Shown here: positions 8,959 through 16,215 of the stretch, piece after piece
How positions within the stretch are numbered: the stretch's first letter is position 1
How the letters are laid out: every line of letters begins with the position of its first letter
The notes under the pieces: model-generated
Databases searched by the model: none
Seen by the model: the letters and a program-made list of their open reading frames with translations, nothing else
What the model was told of the DNA's origin: nothing
Translations under genes and position numbers: made by a program
NCBI RefSeq assembly: GCF_017592395.1
Contig: NZ_JAGFOU010000004.1
Span: 87,839-151,838 of the forward strand
Source of the DNA: Actinomyces bowdenii
Lineage (GTDB): Bacteria > Actinomycetota > Actinomycetes > Actinomycetales > Actinomycetaceae
Direction of reading: 5' to 3'
DNA length: 64,000 bases

Positions 8959-9753
8959 TCAGGCGGGCGCGCCCGCCTGGGGCCCGCCGTGCTCAGGCCG
9001 CTTGCGGGAGTGGAGCGCGGCCCGGGCCCCGAAGATCGCCTGCCCCACCCGCACGCAGTCCGAGCCCTCCTCGATCGCCAGCTCCATATCCCCGCTCATC
9101 CCCATCGACAGCAGGCCGGGGCCGATCGTCCCCTCCGCCAGGGCGGCATCGCGCAGCTCGCGCATGAGCCGGAAGCAGGCCCGCACGCGCTCGCGGTCAT
9201 CGGTGCGCGCGGCCAGGGTCATCAGGCCCCGCACCCGCAGGGCCGGGTAGTCGGCCAGGGCCTCCAGGAAGGCGGGCAGCCGGTGGGGCTCCAGGCCGGA
9301 CTTGGAGTCCTCGCCCGAGGAGTTGACCTGCACATAGACCTCCAGGGAGCGCCCGGCGGCCTCCAGGCGGCGCTGGAGGGCCTGGGCCAGGCGCAGGGAG
9401 TCCAGGGCCTGGAACTCGTCGGCGAAGGCGGCGGCATCGCGCGCCTTGTTGGTCTGCAGGTGCCCGATGAGGGCCCAGTGGATCCCCAGGTCCGCCAGGC
9501 CCCGGCTCTTGCGCAGGCCCTCCTGGACCTTGTTCTCGCCCATCTGGGTGACGCCCGCGGCGAAGGCCGCCCGCAGGCGCTCCTCGGGCACCGTCTTGGA
9601 CACCGGCAGCAGGCGGATGGCCCGGGCATCGCGCCCCGCCCGCCGGGCGGCCCCGGCGATGCGGCCGCGCACCGCCTCCAGGCTGCGGGAGAAGTCCTCG
9701 GGCGTGACGGGGCAGGAGGCGCCCGCAGGCGCAGGGGTCGAGGGCTGGGTCAT
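8959..9753 (-). CDS. yggS: YggS-family pyridoxal phosphate homeostasis protein
   Basis: PLP-binding single-domain barrel protein (PLPBP) involved in vitamin B6 and amino-acid homeostasis; not a racemase. The PLP lysine is in LLPVSKTVPEE (about residue 45), followed by GENKVQEGL, WALIGHLQTNKA, VNSSGEDSKSGL, GLMTLA, SMGMSGDMELAIEEGSDCVRVGQAIFG, all conserved family segments. 264 residues from ATG 9753. The open frame runs far upstream on this strand, but only as shadow of rsmE. Unusually for the family it is not beside sepF/ftsZ but inverted between dnaJ and rsmE. Confidence 0.94.
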   Translation of the reverse strand: MTQPSTPAPAGASCPVTPEDFSRSLEAVRGRIAGAARRAGRDARAIRLLPVSKTVPEERLRAAFAAGVTQMGENKVQEGLRKSRGLADLGIHWALIGHLQTNKARDAAAFADEFQALDSLRLAQALQRRLEAAGRSLEVYVQVNSSGEDSKSGLEPHRLPAFLEALADYPALRVRGLMTLAARTDDRERVRACFRLMRELRDAALAEGTIGPGLLSMGMSGDMELAIEEGSDCVRVGQAIFGARAALHSRKRPEHGGPQAGAPA

Positions 9754-9837
9754 GGGCCATGACGCTACACCCGCAGCGCACCGGCGGTGCGGCGGCGGCG
9801 CCGTGCCCGCGCTGCTGCTCGGCGCCGTCGCCGCCCG

Positions 9838-9843
9838 TAGGCT
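9838..9843 (+). promoter_or_regulatory. -10 hexamer TAGGCT, leaderless start of rsmE
   Basis: Six bases (GGGGGC) separate the hexamer from GTG 9850; no ribosome-binding site is possible between them. Confidence 0.55.
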
Positions 9844-9849
9844 GGGGGC

Positions 9850-10755
9850 GTGAGCGCCCCCGTCTTCATCCTCAGCGCCCGGACCATCGAGTCGGCCACC
9901 GGGCCGGCCACCGGGCCGGCCACCGGGCCGGCCGCTGCCGCAGCCCGGCCGGCCCAGCGGCCCGGTCCCGAGCAGCCGGCTGAACCGCTCGGCGCTGTGG
10001 GCCGGGACCTGGTTGAGGGGGCCGAGCTCGTGCTCACCGGCCCCGAGGCCCGCCACGCCATCACCGTGCGGCGCCTGCGCGCCGGCGAGCGGGTGGATCT
10101 CGTCGACGGTGCCGGGCTGCGCCTGCGCTGCCTGGTCACCGATGCCGGGGCGGGCGCCAAGGACCGGCTGGGGGCGCGGGTCGTCGAGCGCGTGGAGGAG
10201 GCGGGCGAGCCGGTGGTCCTCACCCTCGTCCAGGCCCTGGCCAAGGGCGGGCGCGATGAGCAGGCCGTGGAGACTGCCACCGAGGTCGGCGTGGAGAGGA
10301 TCCTTCCCTGGCAGGCCTCGCGCTGCGTGTCGCTGTGGCAGGGGCCCAAGCGCGACAGGGGCCGCCAGCGCTGGCAGGCCACCGCCTGGCAGGCCGCCAA
10401 GCAGGCCCGCCGCGCCGTCATCCCCACGGTGGAGGTGGTCCGCTCCACCGGGGAGCTGGCCGCATGGGTGCGCCGGTGCGTCGCGGGCGGGGGCGTGGTC
10501 GCCGTCCTGCACGAGCAGGGGACGGCGCCCCTGGCCTCGCTGCCCGCCCCGGCGCCGCCTGCCGGGTCCTGGGACGGGCGGCCGGGGCTGGCCGTGATCG
10601 TGGGGCCCGAGGGCGGGATCACCGATGAGGAGGCCGCGGCCCTGGAGGCGGCCGGGGCGGTGACGGTCCGCCTGGGCCCCCACGTCATGCGCACCGCCTC
10701 GGCCGGCCCGGTGGCCCTGGCCGTCCTGGCCCAGCGCGAGGGCCTGTGGGGCTGA
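9850..10755 (+). CDS. rsmE: 16S rRNA (uracil(1498)-N(3))-methyltransferase RsmE with inserted repeats
   Basis: SPOUT-fold methyltransferase that makes m3U1498 in the decoding centre. Conserved parts include ELVLTGPEARHAITVRRLRAGE in the PUA-like domain, the ALAKGGRDEQAVETATEVGVERILPW segment, AVIVGPEGGITDEE (SAM-binding knot) and LGPHVMRTASAGPVAL. The protein is 301 residues against about 245 in relatives. The excess lies mostly near residues 12-50, where a Gly-Pro-Ala-Thr repeat and Pro/Ala-rich stretch splits the first strand (SAPVFIL) from the rest of the PUA-like domain. GTG 9850 is supported by TAGGCT six bases before it. Only the spacing, not catalytic motifs, is altered. Confidence 0.93.
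   Translation: MSAPVFILSARTIESATGPATGPATGPAAAAARPAQRPGPEQPAEPLGAVGRDLVEGAELVLTGPEARHAITVRRLRAGERVDLVDGAGLRLRCLVTDAGAGAKDRLGARVVERVEEAGEPVVLTLVQALAKGGRDEQAVETATEVGVERILPWQASRCVSLWQGPKRDRGRQRWQATAWQAAKQARRAVIPTVEVVRSTGELAAWVRRCVAGGGVVAVLHEQGTAPLASLPAPAPPAGSWDGRPGLAVIVGPEGGITDEEAAALEAAGAVTVRLGPHVMRTASAGPVALAVLAQREGLWG
9894..9929 (+). repeat. Three perfect copies of a 12-bp unit inside rsmE
   Basis: Unit GGCCACCGGGCC occurs at 9894-9905, 9906-9917 and 9918-9929, encoding Ala-Thr-Gly-Pro repeats. Being a multiple of three it keeps frame; the unit is itself palindromic at its ends (GGCC) and prone to slippage. Confidence 0.95.
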
Positions 10756-10806
10756 GGCGCCCGGGCCCCGGTGACGACGACGGCGCCGGCCGTGGTGCCG
10801 GGCGCC
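10756..10806. terminator. Possible bidirectional hairpin after rsmE
   Basis: Perfect 9-bp arms GGCGCCCGG (10756-10764) and CCGGGCGCC (10798-10806) with a large loop, immediately after the rsmE stop and before the convergent regulator gene. Confidence 0.4.
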
Positions 10807-10823
10807 GCCCGGCCCTACTCGTC

Positions 10824-13259
10824 CTACTCGGTGAGGCGCTTGATGGCCGCGTGCGCGCTTGAGCCCGGGACCGGGGCGTAGACCACCACGTGGCTGCCGT
10901 CCTCGTCCATGTACAGGACCCGGTAGGGCAGCTCGACGACGCCCAGGTGCGGGTGGTTGATGGTCTCGACGCCCTCATTGGCCAGCCGCTGGGGCGTGGC
11001 CTCCGACCACATGCGCCCGAAGTCCCGGCTGGAGGTCATGAGTGAGCCCACGGTGCTGATGACCTCGGCGTCGTCGGGGTGCTGCTCGGCCATGAGGCTC
11101 AGCTCGCTCATCGCCGATGCGACCACGGCCCGCCAGTCCGGCCAGAACTCCCGCGCCTGGCCGGCCACCAGGGCGAACTCCAGGAGGTTGACGTGCTGGC
11201 CGTGCCCGCCGCCCCACTGCAGGACCGGGGCGTAGAGCAGCGAGCCGCTCCGATTGGCCGCCAGGAGGCCCAGGGTGCGGCTGCGCAGCAGCGCAGGCGT
11301 GTCGAAGGTCTCCAGGAACTGCGCCATGGCGGGCCTGGGCGACTGCGCCCGCTGCTGGGGCATCGCCGGCTGCGGGGCCTGCGGGGAGGCCGTGGGGGCC
11401 TGGATGCCCTGAGGACCGGTCTGGTCGGGGGCGGCCGGGTAGCCGATGGGCGCGGCCGCGGAGGCGGCGGGCGCCGCTGCCGGGGATGCAGGGGCCTGGG
11501 AGGGCTGGTGCACCCGCGGCTGGGGGCCGGTCATGCCGGGCTCGCGGGCGTGGGCGAAGGCGGCGGGCGCTGCTGCCGGGGATGCAGGGGCCTGGGAGGG
11601 CTGGTGCACCCGCGGCTGGGGGCCGGTCATGCCGGGCTCGCGGGCGTGGGCGAAGGCGGCGCGCAGCTCATCGGGCGCCCGGCCCTGGGGGTGGAGCGGC
11701 CCGATCTGGGCCGACTGGGCTGACTGGGCCGACTGCGCTGAGTGGGCCGAGGGGATGGACCGGCCGGGCTGGGCCGTCTGGACCGCCTGGGCCCCCTGGC
11801 CGAAGCCGGCCGCCGGCGCTGCCGAGGGCACTGGCCCGGGCTGGGGCTGCACCGTCGGGGCCTGCGGGGACGCGGCGGGCGGGGCCTGCCCGGGCGAGGG
11901 CTGTGCGAGTGCGGATGGTGGTAGTGCGGGCTGCGCCGCTGCCGGGCGTGAGGGCTGGGGCGGCGCGGGCCGGCCGGGGTTCGAGGCGGAGACGGTGGCC
12001 GAGGGCCGCAGGCCGGGCCAGCGGTCCGAGTGCTCCCAGACCTCCGGGGCCGCCGGCTGCTCCTGCGCGGGGGTCACCTGCGGCTGGGATCCGGTGCCCG
12101 GCCCCGAGGCAGGAGGCAGGGCCTCCCGGGAGGGGGCGTGGGGCGAGGCAGCCGCAGGGGAGGCCTGCGGCTCCACGGGGACCAGGGGGGAGGACCACTG
12201 GTCGGTGGAGGCCGAGGACGCGGACAGGGGCGCCGCCGAGGGTGCGGACAGCGCAGCGGCCGATGAGGCCGACCAGGGCGCCGCCGAGGGCGCGGACAGG
12301 GGGCCGGTGGAGAGGGCCGCTGCGGGCGGCGGCTCGGCCGAGCGGGCCGACAGCGGCGCGGTCAGGGGCGCGGACAGCGGATCGGGGGACTCCGAGGCGG
12401 TCCCCGGCTGGGAGGTGGACTGGGATGTGGACAGCGGCGCCGTCAGCGGCTCGGACCAGGAGCCGGTCTGGGCCGATGCGGGGGAGGAGCCGGGCGGGGA
12501 TCCCACCGGGGAGAAGGCCGAGGCCGCTGCGGGCTGCTCGGGCGCGGCCCCGGTCAGCGCCGGCGGTGCCGCCTGGCTCCCCGCCGCCCTGGGCCCGGTC
12601 GGCTGGGTCCGGGAGGACGAGGGGAAGGAGAAGGGGGCCTCGGCCTGCGCTGAGGCGCCGGGCGAGGCGCCTGCCGCGGTGCCGCCGGCGGCGGCGGGGG
12701 CCTGGCCGGCCTCCGGGACGATGCCGTAGCCGATCGCCTGCGCGGGCTGCGCCTGCGGCGCGGGGACCGCCGTCGGCGCAGCCGGCTCGGCGGCCCGGTC
12801 CTGCTGCGACGAGGGGGCGGTCGACCAGGCGGCCGGGTCCAGCGGGGCTGTGGGCTGATTGTCTGCCGGGGGGCCCGAGTCCGGCTCGGCGGGGGCCCGG
12901 TGCCGCCCGGCGGACTGGGCGGGTGCGGAGGGATCGTCCTGGCTCACCTCGTAGACATCGCGCAGCCGGGTCGCCAGCTCCTGGCGGTACTCGCCCTCGA
13001 GGTGGAGCGCGCGGGCGATCCGGTCCTCCAGGTCGGCCGGGATCGGGGTCTCCAGCAGGCCGCGCTCAAGATCGGCGTAGTAGTCCGTGCCGACGCCGAG
13101 CACGGCTGCGAGCTCGTCGCGGCGGATACTGGGCACGCGCCGCGGAGAGCTGCTATGGGCCAGGCCTGCCGCTGCCGGGGAGGTCCCTTTGCGGCAGTCC
13201 ACAAGAAAACTGTACAAACTGGCCCGTGCTTTGACCTTGTCGTACATGGCGACCACCAT
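10824..13259 (-). CDS. Giant MmyB-like XRE regulator with a ~530-residue low-complexity linker
   Basis: Predicted cytoplasmic DNA-binding regulator, 811 residues from ATG 13259 (ATG 13247 is equally possible; neither has a strong ribosome site). Residues about 25-80 are the XRE helix-turn-helix of the MmyB group: RRVPSIRRDELAAVLGVGTDYYADLERG, with the spacing YYxxLERG typical of it. The last 167 residues are an MmyB-like ligand-binding domain, including FWPDWRAVVASAMSEL, AEQHPDDAEV, NHPHLGVVELPYRVL and VVVYAPVPGSSA. Known relatives are about 270-300 residues with these domains adjacent. Here a Pro/Ala/Ser/Gln linker of roughly 530 residues separates them, with SAQ repeats and a 32-residue perfect duplication. 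The linker shows no membrane segment. Regulated genes unknown; nearest candidates are the divergent TetR/ABC cluster. Confidence 0.82.
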   Translation of the reverse strand: MVVAMYDKVKARASLYSFLVDCRKGTSPAAAGLAHSSSPRRVPSIRRDELAAVLGVGTDYYADLERGLLETPIPADLEDRIARALHLEGEYRQELATRLRDVYEVSQDDPSAPAQSAGRHRAPAEPDSGPPADNQPTAPLDPAAWSTAPSSQQDRAAEPAAPTAVPAPQAQPAQAIGYGIVPEAGQAPAAAGGTAAGASPGASAQAEAPFSFPSSSRTQPTGPRAAGSQAAPPALTGAAPEQPAAASAFSPVGSPPGSSPASAQTGSWSEPLTAPLSTSQSTSQPGTASESPDPLSAPLTAPLSARSAEPPPAAALSTGPLSAPSAAPWSASSAAALSAPSAAPLSASSASTDQWSSPLVPVEPQASPAAASPHAPSREALPPASGPGTGSQPQVTPAQEQPAAPEVWEHSDRWPGLRPSATVSASNPGRPAPPQPSRPAAAQPALPPSALAQPSPGQAPPAASPQAPTVQPQPGPVPSAAPAAGFGQGAQAVQTAQPGRSIPSAHSAQSAQSAQSAQIGPLHPQGRAPDELRAAFAHAREPGMTGPQPRVHQPSQAPASPAAAPAAFAHAREPGMTGPQPRVHQPSQAPASPAAAPAASAAAPIGYPAAPDQTGPQGIQAPTASPQAPQPAMPQQRAQSPRPAMAQFLETFDTPALLRSRTLGLLAANRSGSLLYAPVLQWGGGHGQHVNLLEFALVAGQAREFWPDWRAVVASAMSELSLMAEQHPDDAEVISTVGSLMTSSRDFGRMWSEATPQRLANEGVETINHPHLGVVELPYRVLYMDEDGSHVVVYAPVPGSSAHAAIKRLTE
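11464..11655 (-). repeat. 96-bp tandem duplication in the regulator linker
   Basis: Copies at 11464-11559 and 11560-11655 differ at one base (GCGCCGCTG versus GCGCTGCTG). Each encodes 32 residues beginning AFAHAREPGMTGPQ. A partial third similarity (GCGGCGCGCAG) follows. Confidence 0.95.
11705..11752 (-). repeat. 9-bp Ser-Ala-Gln codon repeats in the regulator linker
   Basis: Four to five near-identical GACTGGGC(C/T) units encode SAHSAQSAQSAQSAQ. Confidence 0.8.
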
Positions 13260-13860
13260 AAGTGGTCCCGGGCCCTGGAGGGTAGGTTTCGGCCCCTGGC
13301 GTGCACGCCTCACCTGAGGCGACGGCGGTTTGGGCCCGCCCGGTGCCCGCGGCGCCACTGTGATCGGACTGTGACATCCGTGGGATCGCACAAGAAAACC
13401 GCTGAGTCGGTGCCTGGGGGCCCGGCAGGGCGCAGGCGCGGGGGCGTTGAGCGTGACGCTCGCACCACCACGGAGCAGGACGGGAGTAGGACTTCAGTCC
13501 TGGGATGTGCCGGGTGAGAGATGCCTCGGGCGGCCGGTGCGGGCGACGGGCGCGGGCGCCCTGCGGAGCGCCTCATGCCCGGGCGCGGCGGGCGGTGGCA
13601 GAGTCGGGGCGCCGGGTGCGGGATGCCCGGCCTCGCGCGGGGCTCCCCGCGCGAGGCGATGAGGGCGATCAGCCGGTCGGTGCGGATCGCGGAAGCGGGC
13701 GAGTGCGAGGAGGGGCGCGGATGGCGCCAAGGGCGGCTGGACGGCACGGGCTCAGGATGCGGCGCCGGCTCGTGCGCGCCAGGGCCGGATGGGCCGCCCG
13801 CGCGGTGAAGGGCGCTGATCGCCGGGCCCGCGCGGGGCTGACCCCGGCGGGGGGCCTTCG
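13260..13860. other. 601-bp intergenic region between MmyB-like and TetR genes
   Basis: No ORF here has convincing coding character; the open frames on both strands are Arg/Gly/Pro-rich GC artefacts. It holds a DosR-like palindrome AGGACTTCAGTCCT (13488-13501). It also has CACAAGAAAAC at 13389-13399, which exactly repeats a word at 13200-13210 inside the MmyB-like gene. The MmyB-like promoter must also lie at its left end. Confidence 0.6.
13488..13501. promoter_or_regulatory. DosR-like palindrome AGGACTTCAGTCCT
   Basis: Arms AGGACT/AGTCCT around TC; close to the mycobacterial DosR/DevR box core GGGACT..AGTCCC. Similar sites lie at 27456-27469 and 59956-59969. Confidence 0.45.
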
Positions 13861-14475
13861 ATGAGTCCGCGGGGACGGCGCCCGGCCGGCTCCCCCGATG
13901 CGCGCCAGGCCATCCTGGACTCGGCTCGCAGGGCCTTCGCGCGTCAGGGCTATCAGGCCTCGCTACGAGGCGTGGCGCGGGAGGCGGGCGTGGACCCGGC
14001 ACTGATCCACCACTACTTCCCGGACCGCGCCGCCCTGTTCGCCCAGGCGGTGATCGCTGATGAGGCCGGTGTTCCCCTGGATCTCAGTGAGCGGATCGCG
14101 GCCGTGGCCGCCCTGCCCCCCGAGCGGATCGGGGAGGGGGTGGTGCGCTCCTTCGTCTCGCTGTGGGACGAGGTCGGCGGGGACCGCTTCGCTGCGGTGC
14201 TGCGCGCGGCCCTGGAGAGCCCGGGGGGCCTGGAGCCCCTGCGCGACTACCTCACCGAGGGCGTGCTGGCCTCCCTGGCCGGAAGCCTGAGCCCGGACCG
14301 CGCCCGCCTGCGGGCCCAGCTCATCTCCAGCCAGATCCTCGGGCTGGGCATGGCCCGATGGGTGGGGCGGATGGACCAGGTGGCGGGCCTCGACGTCGAG
14401 CAGGCGGTGGCGCTCATCGGCCCCACCATCCAGCGCTACGCCCACGGGGAGCTGCCCGGCGCTCAGGGCGAGTAG
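13861..14475 (+). CDS. TetR/AcrR family transcriptional regulator
   Basis: 204-residue repressor-type protein. Residues about 12-58 form the TetR helix-turn-helix (ARQAILDSARRAFARQGYQASLRG..., then VAREAGVDPALIHHYFPDRAALF); the remaining 140 residues are the all-helical ligand-binding and dimer region, similar to the TetR_C group found beside DrrAB-like exporters. It lies 83 bases upstream of an ABC exporter operon, whose start region holds a 16-bp inverted repeat that is the obvious operator candidate. Ligand unknown. ATG 13861 has no clear ribosome site, so the start is moderately secure. Confidence 0.9.
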   Translation: MSPRGRRPAGSPDARQAILDSARRAFARQGYQASLRGVAREAGVDPALIHHYFPDRAALFAQAVIADEAGVPLDLSERIAAVAALPPERIGEGVVRSFVSLWDEVGGDRFAAVLRAALESPGGLEPLRDYLTEGVLASLAGSLSPDRARLRAQLISSQILGLGMARWVGRMDQVAGLDVEQAVALIGPTIQRYAHGELPGAQGE

Positions 14476-14523
14476 GGCGCGGGGCGGGCGACGGCCCGGC
14501 AGCGCGCGGATCGACCTCCTCCC

Positions 14524-14552
14524 TGGACAGGGAGCGGTGCACCCCTTATATT
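14524..14552 (+). promoter_or_regulatory. Promoter TGGACA-N17-TATATT of the ABC exporter operon
   Basis: -35 TGGACA (14524-14529), 17-base spacer, -10 TATATT (14547-14552). The expected start point coincides with ATG 14559, so the mRNA would be leaderless. Confidence 0.75.
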
Positions 14553-14566
14553 CATCACATGATGAA
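14551..14566. promoter_or_regulatory. TetR-type operator candidate TTCATCA-CA-TGATGAA
   Basis: Perfect 7-bp inverted arms with a 2-base centre, overlapping the end of the -10 element, the predicted transcription start and the first two codons. Adjacent TetR gene at 13861 is the likely binder. Confidence 0.7.
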
Positions 14567-15371
14567 AAGCATGGAGGGGGAGAGCCCGGCCGGCTCCGGG
14601 GGCGGTGGTGGCCGGGCGGTCGTGGAGGCCCAGCGGCTCAGCGTCAGCCGTGGCGGCCAGGAGATCCTGCACAGCCTGGATATGAGCATCGAGCCCGGTA
14701 CGATCACCGGGCTGCTGGGGCCCTCGGGCTGCGGCAAGACCACCCTCATGCGCACGCTGGTCGGCGTCCAGCACTACTCGGGGCGGGTGCGGGTCCTGGG
14801 GCACGCCCCCGGTGCGCGCGCCGCGCGCGGGCGCGTCGGCTATGTCGCCCAGGGCCTGGCGGTCTACAGGGACCTCACGGCGCGCCAGAACGTCAGGTAC
14901 TTCGCCGCCCTGGCGGGGGATCGCGCCCGCGGCATCGAGGAGGTCCTCACACTGGTGGGGCTGGGAGCGATCGCCGACCGCCCCGTGGCCGGCTACTCGG
15001 GCGGGCAGGCCGGGCGCGTGAGCCTGGCCTGCGCCCTGGTGGCCAATCCCGACCTGCTGGTCATGGATGAGCCCACGGTGGGGCTCGACCCGGTCACCCG
15101 GGAGGAGCTGTGGGACTCCTTCCGCGCCATGGCGCAGGCGGGGGCCGCGCTCCTGGTCTCCAGCCACGTCATGGATGAGGCGTTCCGCTGCGACCGGGTG
15201 CTCCTCATGCGCCAGGGGCGCATCCTGGCCACCACCACGGCCGATGACCTCCTGGCCAGCACCGGCCAGGAGACCCTTGACGCCGCCTTCCTCTGCGTCA
15301 TCCAGCGCGGCGACTCGCCGGACGGCAGTGCCGAGCGGGAGGCCGAGAAGAAGAAGGAGGGGGAGCGATGA
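14559..15371 (+). CDS. ABC exporter ATP-binding protein
   Basis: Nucleotide-binding subunit (270 residues) of an ABC-2 type exporter, DrrA-like. Walker A GPSGCGKTT (about residue 53), Q-loop VGYVAQGLAVYRDLTA, signature variant YSGGQAGRVSLA (SGGQ kept), Walker B LLVMDEPTVGLDP and switch SSHVMDEAFRCD. The acidic/basic tail EREAEKKKEGER precedes the stop. ATG 14559 is followed in frame by ATGs at 14562 and 14571; the promoter geometry favours 14559. Its stop overlaps the permease start (ATGA). Function is probably drug or lipid export under TetR control; substrate unknown. Confidence 0.92.
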   Translation: MMKSMEGESPAGSGGGGGRAVVEAQRLSVSRGGQEILHSLDMSIEPGTITGLLGPSGCGKTTLMRTLVGVQHYSGRVRVLGHAPGARAARGRVGYVAQGLAVYRDLTARQNVRYFAALAGDRARGIEEVLTLVGLGAIADRPVAGYSGGQAGRVSLACALVANPDLLVMDEPTVGLDPVTREELWDSFRAMAQAGAALLVSSHVMDEAFRCDRVLLMRQGRILATTTADDLLASTGQETLDAAFLCVIQRGDSPDGSAEREAEKKKEGER

Positions 15372-16114
15372 GCCTGCGCAGCTACCTGGCCACCACCCGC
15401 CGCATCCTGGCCCAGCTGCGGGCCGACCGCCGCACGGTGGGCCTCATCGCATTGGTTCCCGCCCTGCTGCTGACGCTGCTGTACTTCGTCTACCGCGACT
15501 ACCCGGGAGCGGACCTGCTGTTCAACCGGATCGCGGTCTCGATGATGGCGATCCTGCCGATGGTGGTGATGTTCCTGGTCGCCAGCGTGGCCATGCTGCG
15601 CGAGCGCACGGGCGGCACCCTGGAGCGGCTGTGGACCACCCCCGCGCACCGCACCGACCTGCTCTTCGGCTACGCCACCGCCTTCGCCCTGACGGCGGTG
15701 GCCCAGTCCCTCATCCTGTGCGCCGTGGCGGCCTGGGGGCTGGATGTCCGCATCGAGGCCGCCTGGGGCTGGGTGGTGCTCGCCTCCCTCGTCAACGCCC
15801 TGGTGGGCGTGGCCCTGGGGCTGGTGGTCTCGGCCTTCGCCCGCACGGAGTTCCAGGCGGTGCAGTTCATGCCGGTGGTCATCTCGCCCCAGCTGTTCCT
15901 GTGCGGGCTGCTGGTGCCGCGCGAGCAGCTGCCCCGGGCCCTGGAGGTGGTCAGCGACGTGCTGCCCATGAGCTGGTCGCTGGACGCCATCGGCGAGCTG
16001 ACCGCCCACGCCGAGGTCACCGGGGACTACCTGCGGAACATGGCGTTCCTGGTGTGCCTCTGCCTGGTGGTGCTGGCCCTGGCCGCCATGACGACCCCGC
16101 GCCGGACCCGCTGA
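15368..16114 (+). CDS. ABC-2 type exporter permease
   Basis: Membrane partner of the preceding ATPase, 248 residues with six hydrophobic segments and the ABC-2 family pattern: an N-terminal helix, MRERTGGTLERLWTTPAHRTDLLFGY between helices 2 and 3, and FMPVVISPQLFLCGLLVPREQLP near helix 5. This order (ATPase, one short permease, TetR regulator) matches DrrAB-type exporters. GAGCG precedes ATG 15368, and the four-base overlap with the ATPase gene indicates coupling. Confidence 0.9.
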   Translation: MSLRSYLATTRRILAQLRADRRTVGLIALVPALLLTLLYFVYRDYPGADLLFNRIAVSMMAILPMVVMFLVASVAMLRERTGGTLERLWTTPAHRTDLLFGYATAFALTAVAQSLILCAVAAWGLDVRIEAAWGWVVLASLVNALVGVALGLVVSAFARTEFQAVQFMPVVISPQLFLCGLLVPREQLPRALEVVSDVLPMSWSLDAIGELTAHAEVTGDYLRNMAFLVCLCLVVLALAAMTTPRRTR

Positions 16115-16167
16115 GGCCGTCCTGCTCTCCAGCCCTGCCGCGACCGGCACTGCCGCTCAGCCCCGCC

Positions 16168-16195
16168 GTGCGGCTGACGGCGCCGTCGGCCGCAC
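16168..16195 (+). terminator. Terminator-like hairpin after the ABC exporter
   Basis: 28-base near-perfect palindrome (arms GTGCGGC...GCCGCAC around GACGGCGCCGTC, one T/G non-match), 53 bases after the permease stop and just before the EamA promoter. Confidence 0.55.
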
Positions 16196-16203
16196 AGCGG
16201 GCT

Positions 16204-16209
16204 TAGGGT
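16204..16209 (+). promoter_or_regulatory. -10 hexamer TAGGGT, leaderless start of the EamA gene
   Basis: Six bases (GTCCTT) before ATG 16216; no ribosome-binding site. Confidence 0.6.
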
Positions 16210-16215
16210 GTCCTT

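Noticed and set aside
8959..10683. 574-codon minus-strand ORF as a long YggS fusion
   Set aside because: The part upstream of 9753 lies opposite rsmE, has no domain, and homologues begin at about ATG 9753.
11446..13234. Long plus-strand frames opposite the MmyB-like linker
   Set aside because: They mirror the repetitive Pro/Ala codons; both ends of the minus-strand ORF carry real domains, so the minus strand is coding.
13505..13864. 119-codon plus-strand ORF between the MmyB-like and TetR genes
   Set aside because: Arg/Gly/Ala-rich with no motif, no ribosome site, and it overlaps the TetR start; typical of random GC-rich sequence.
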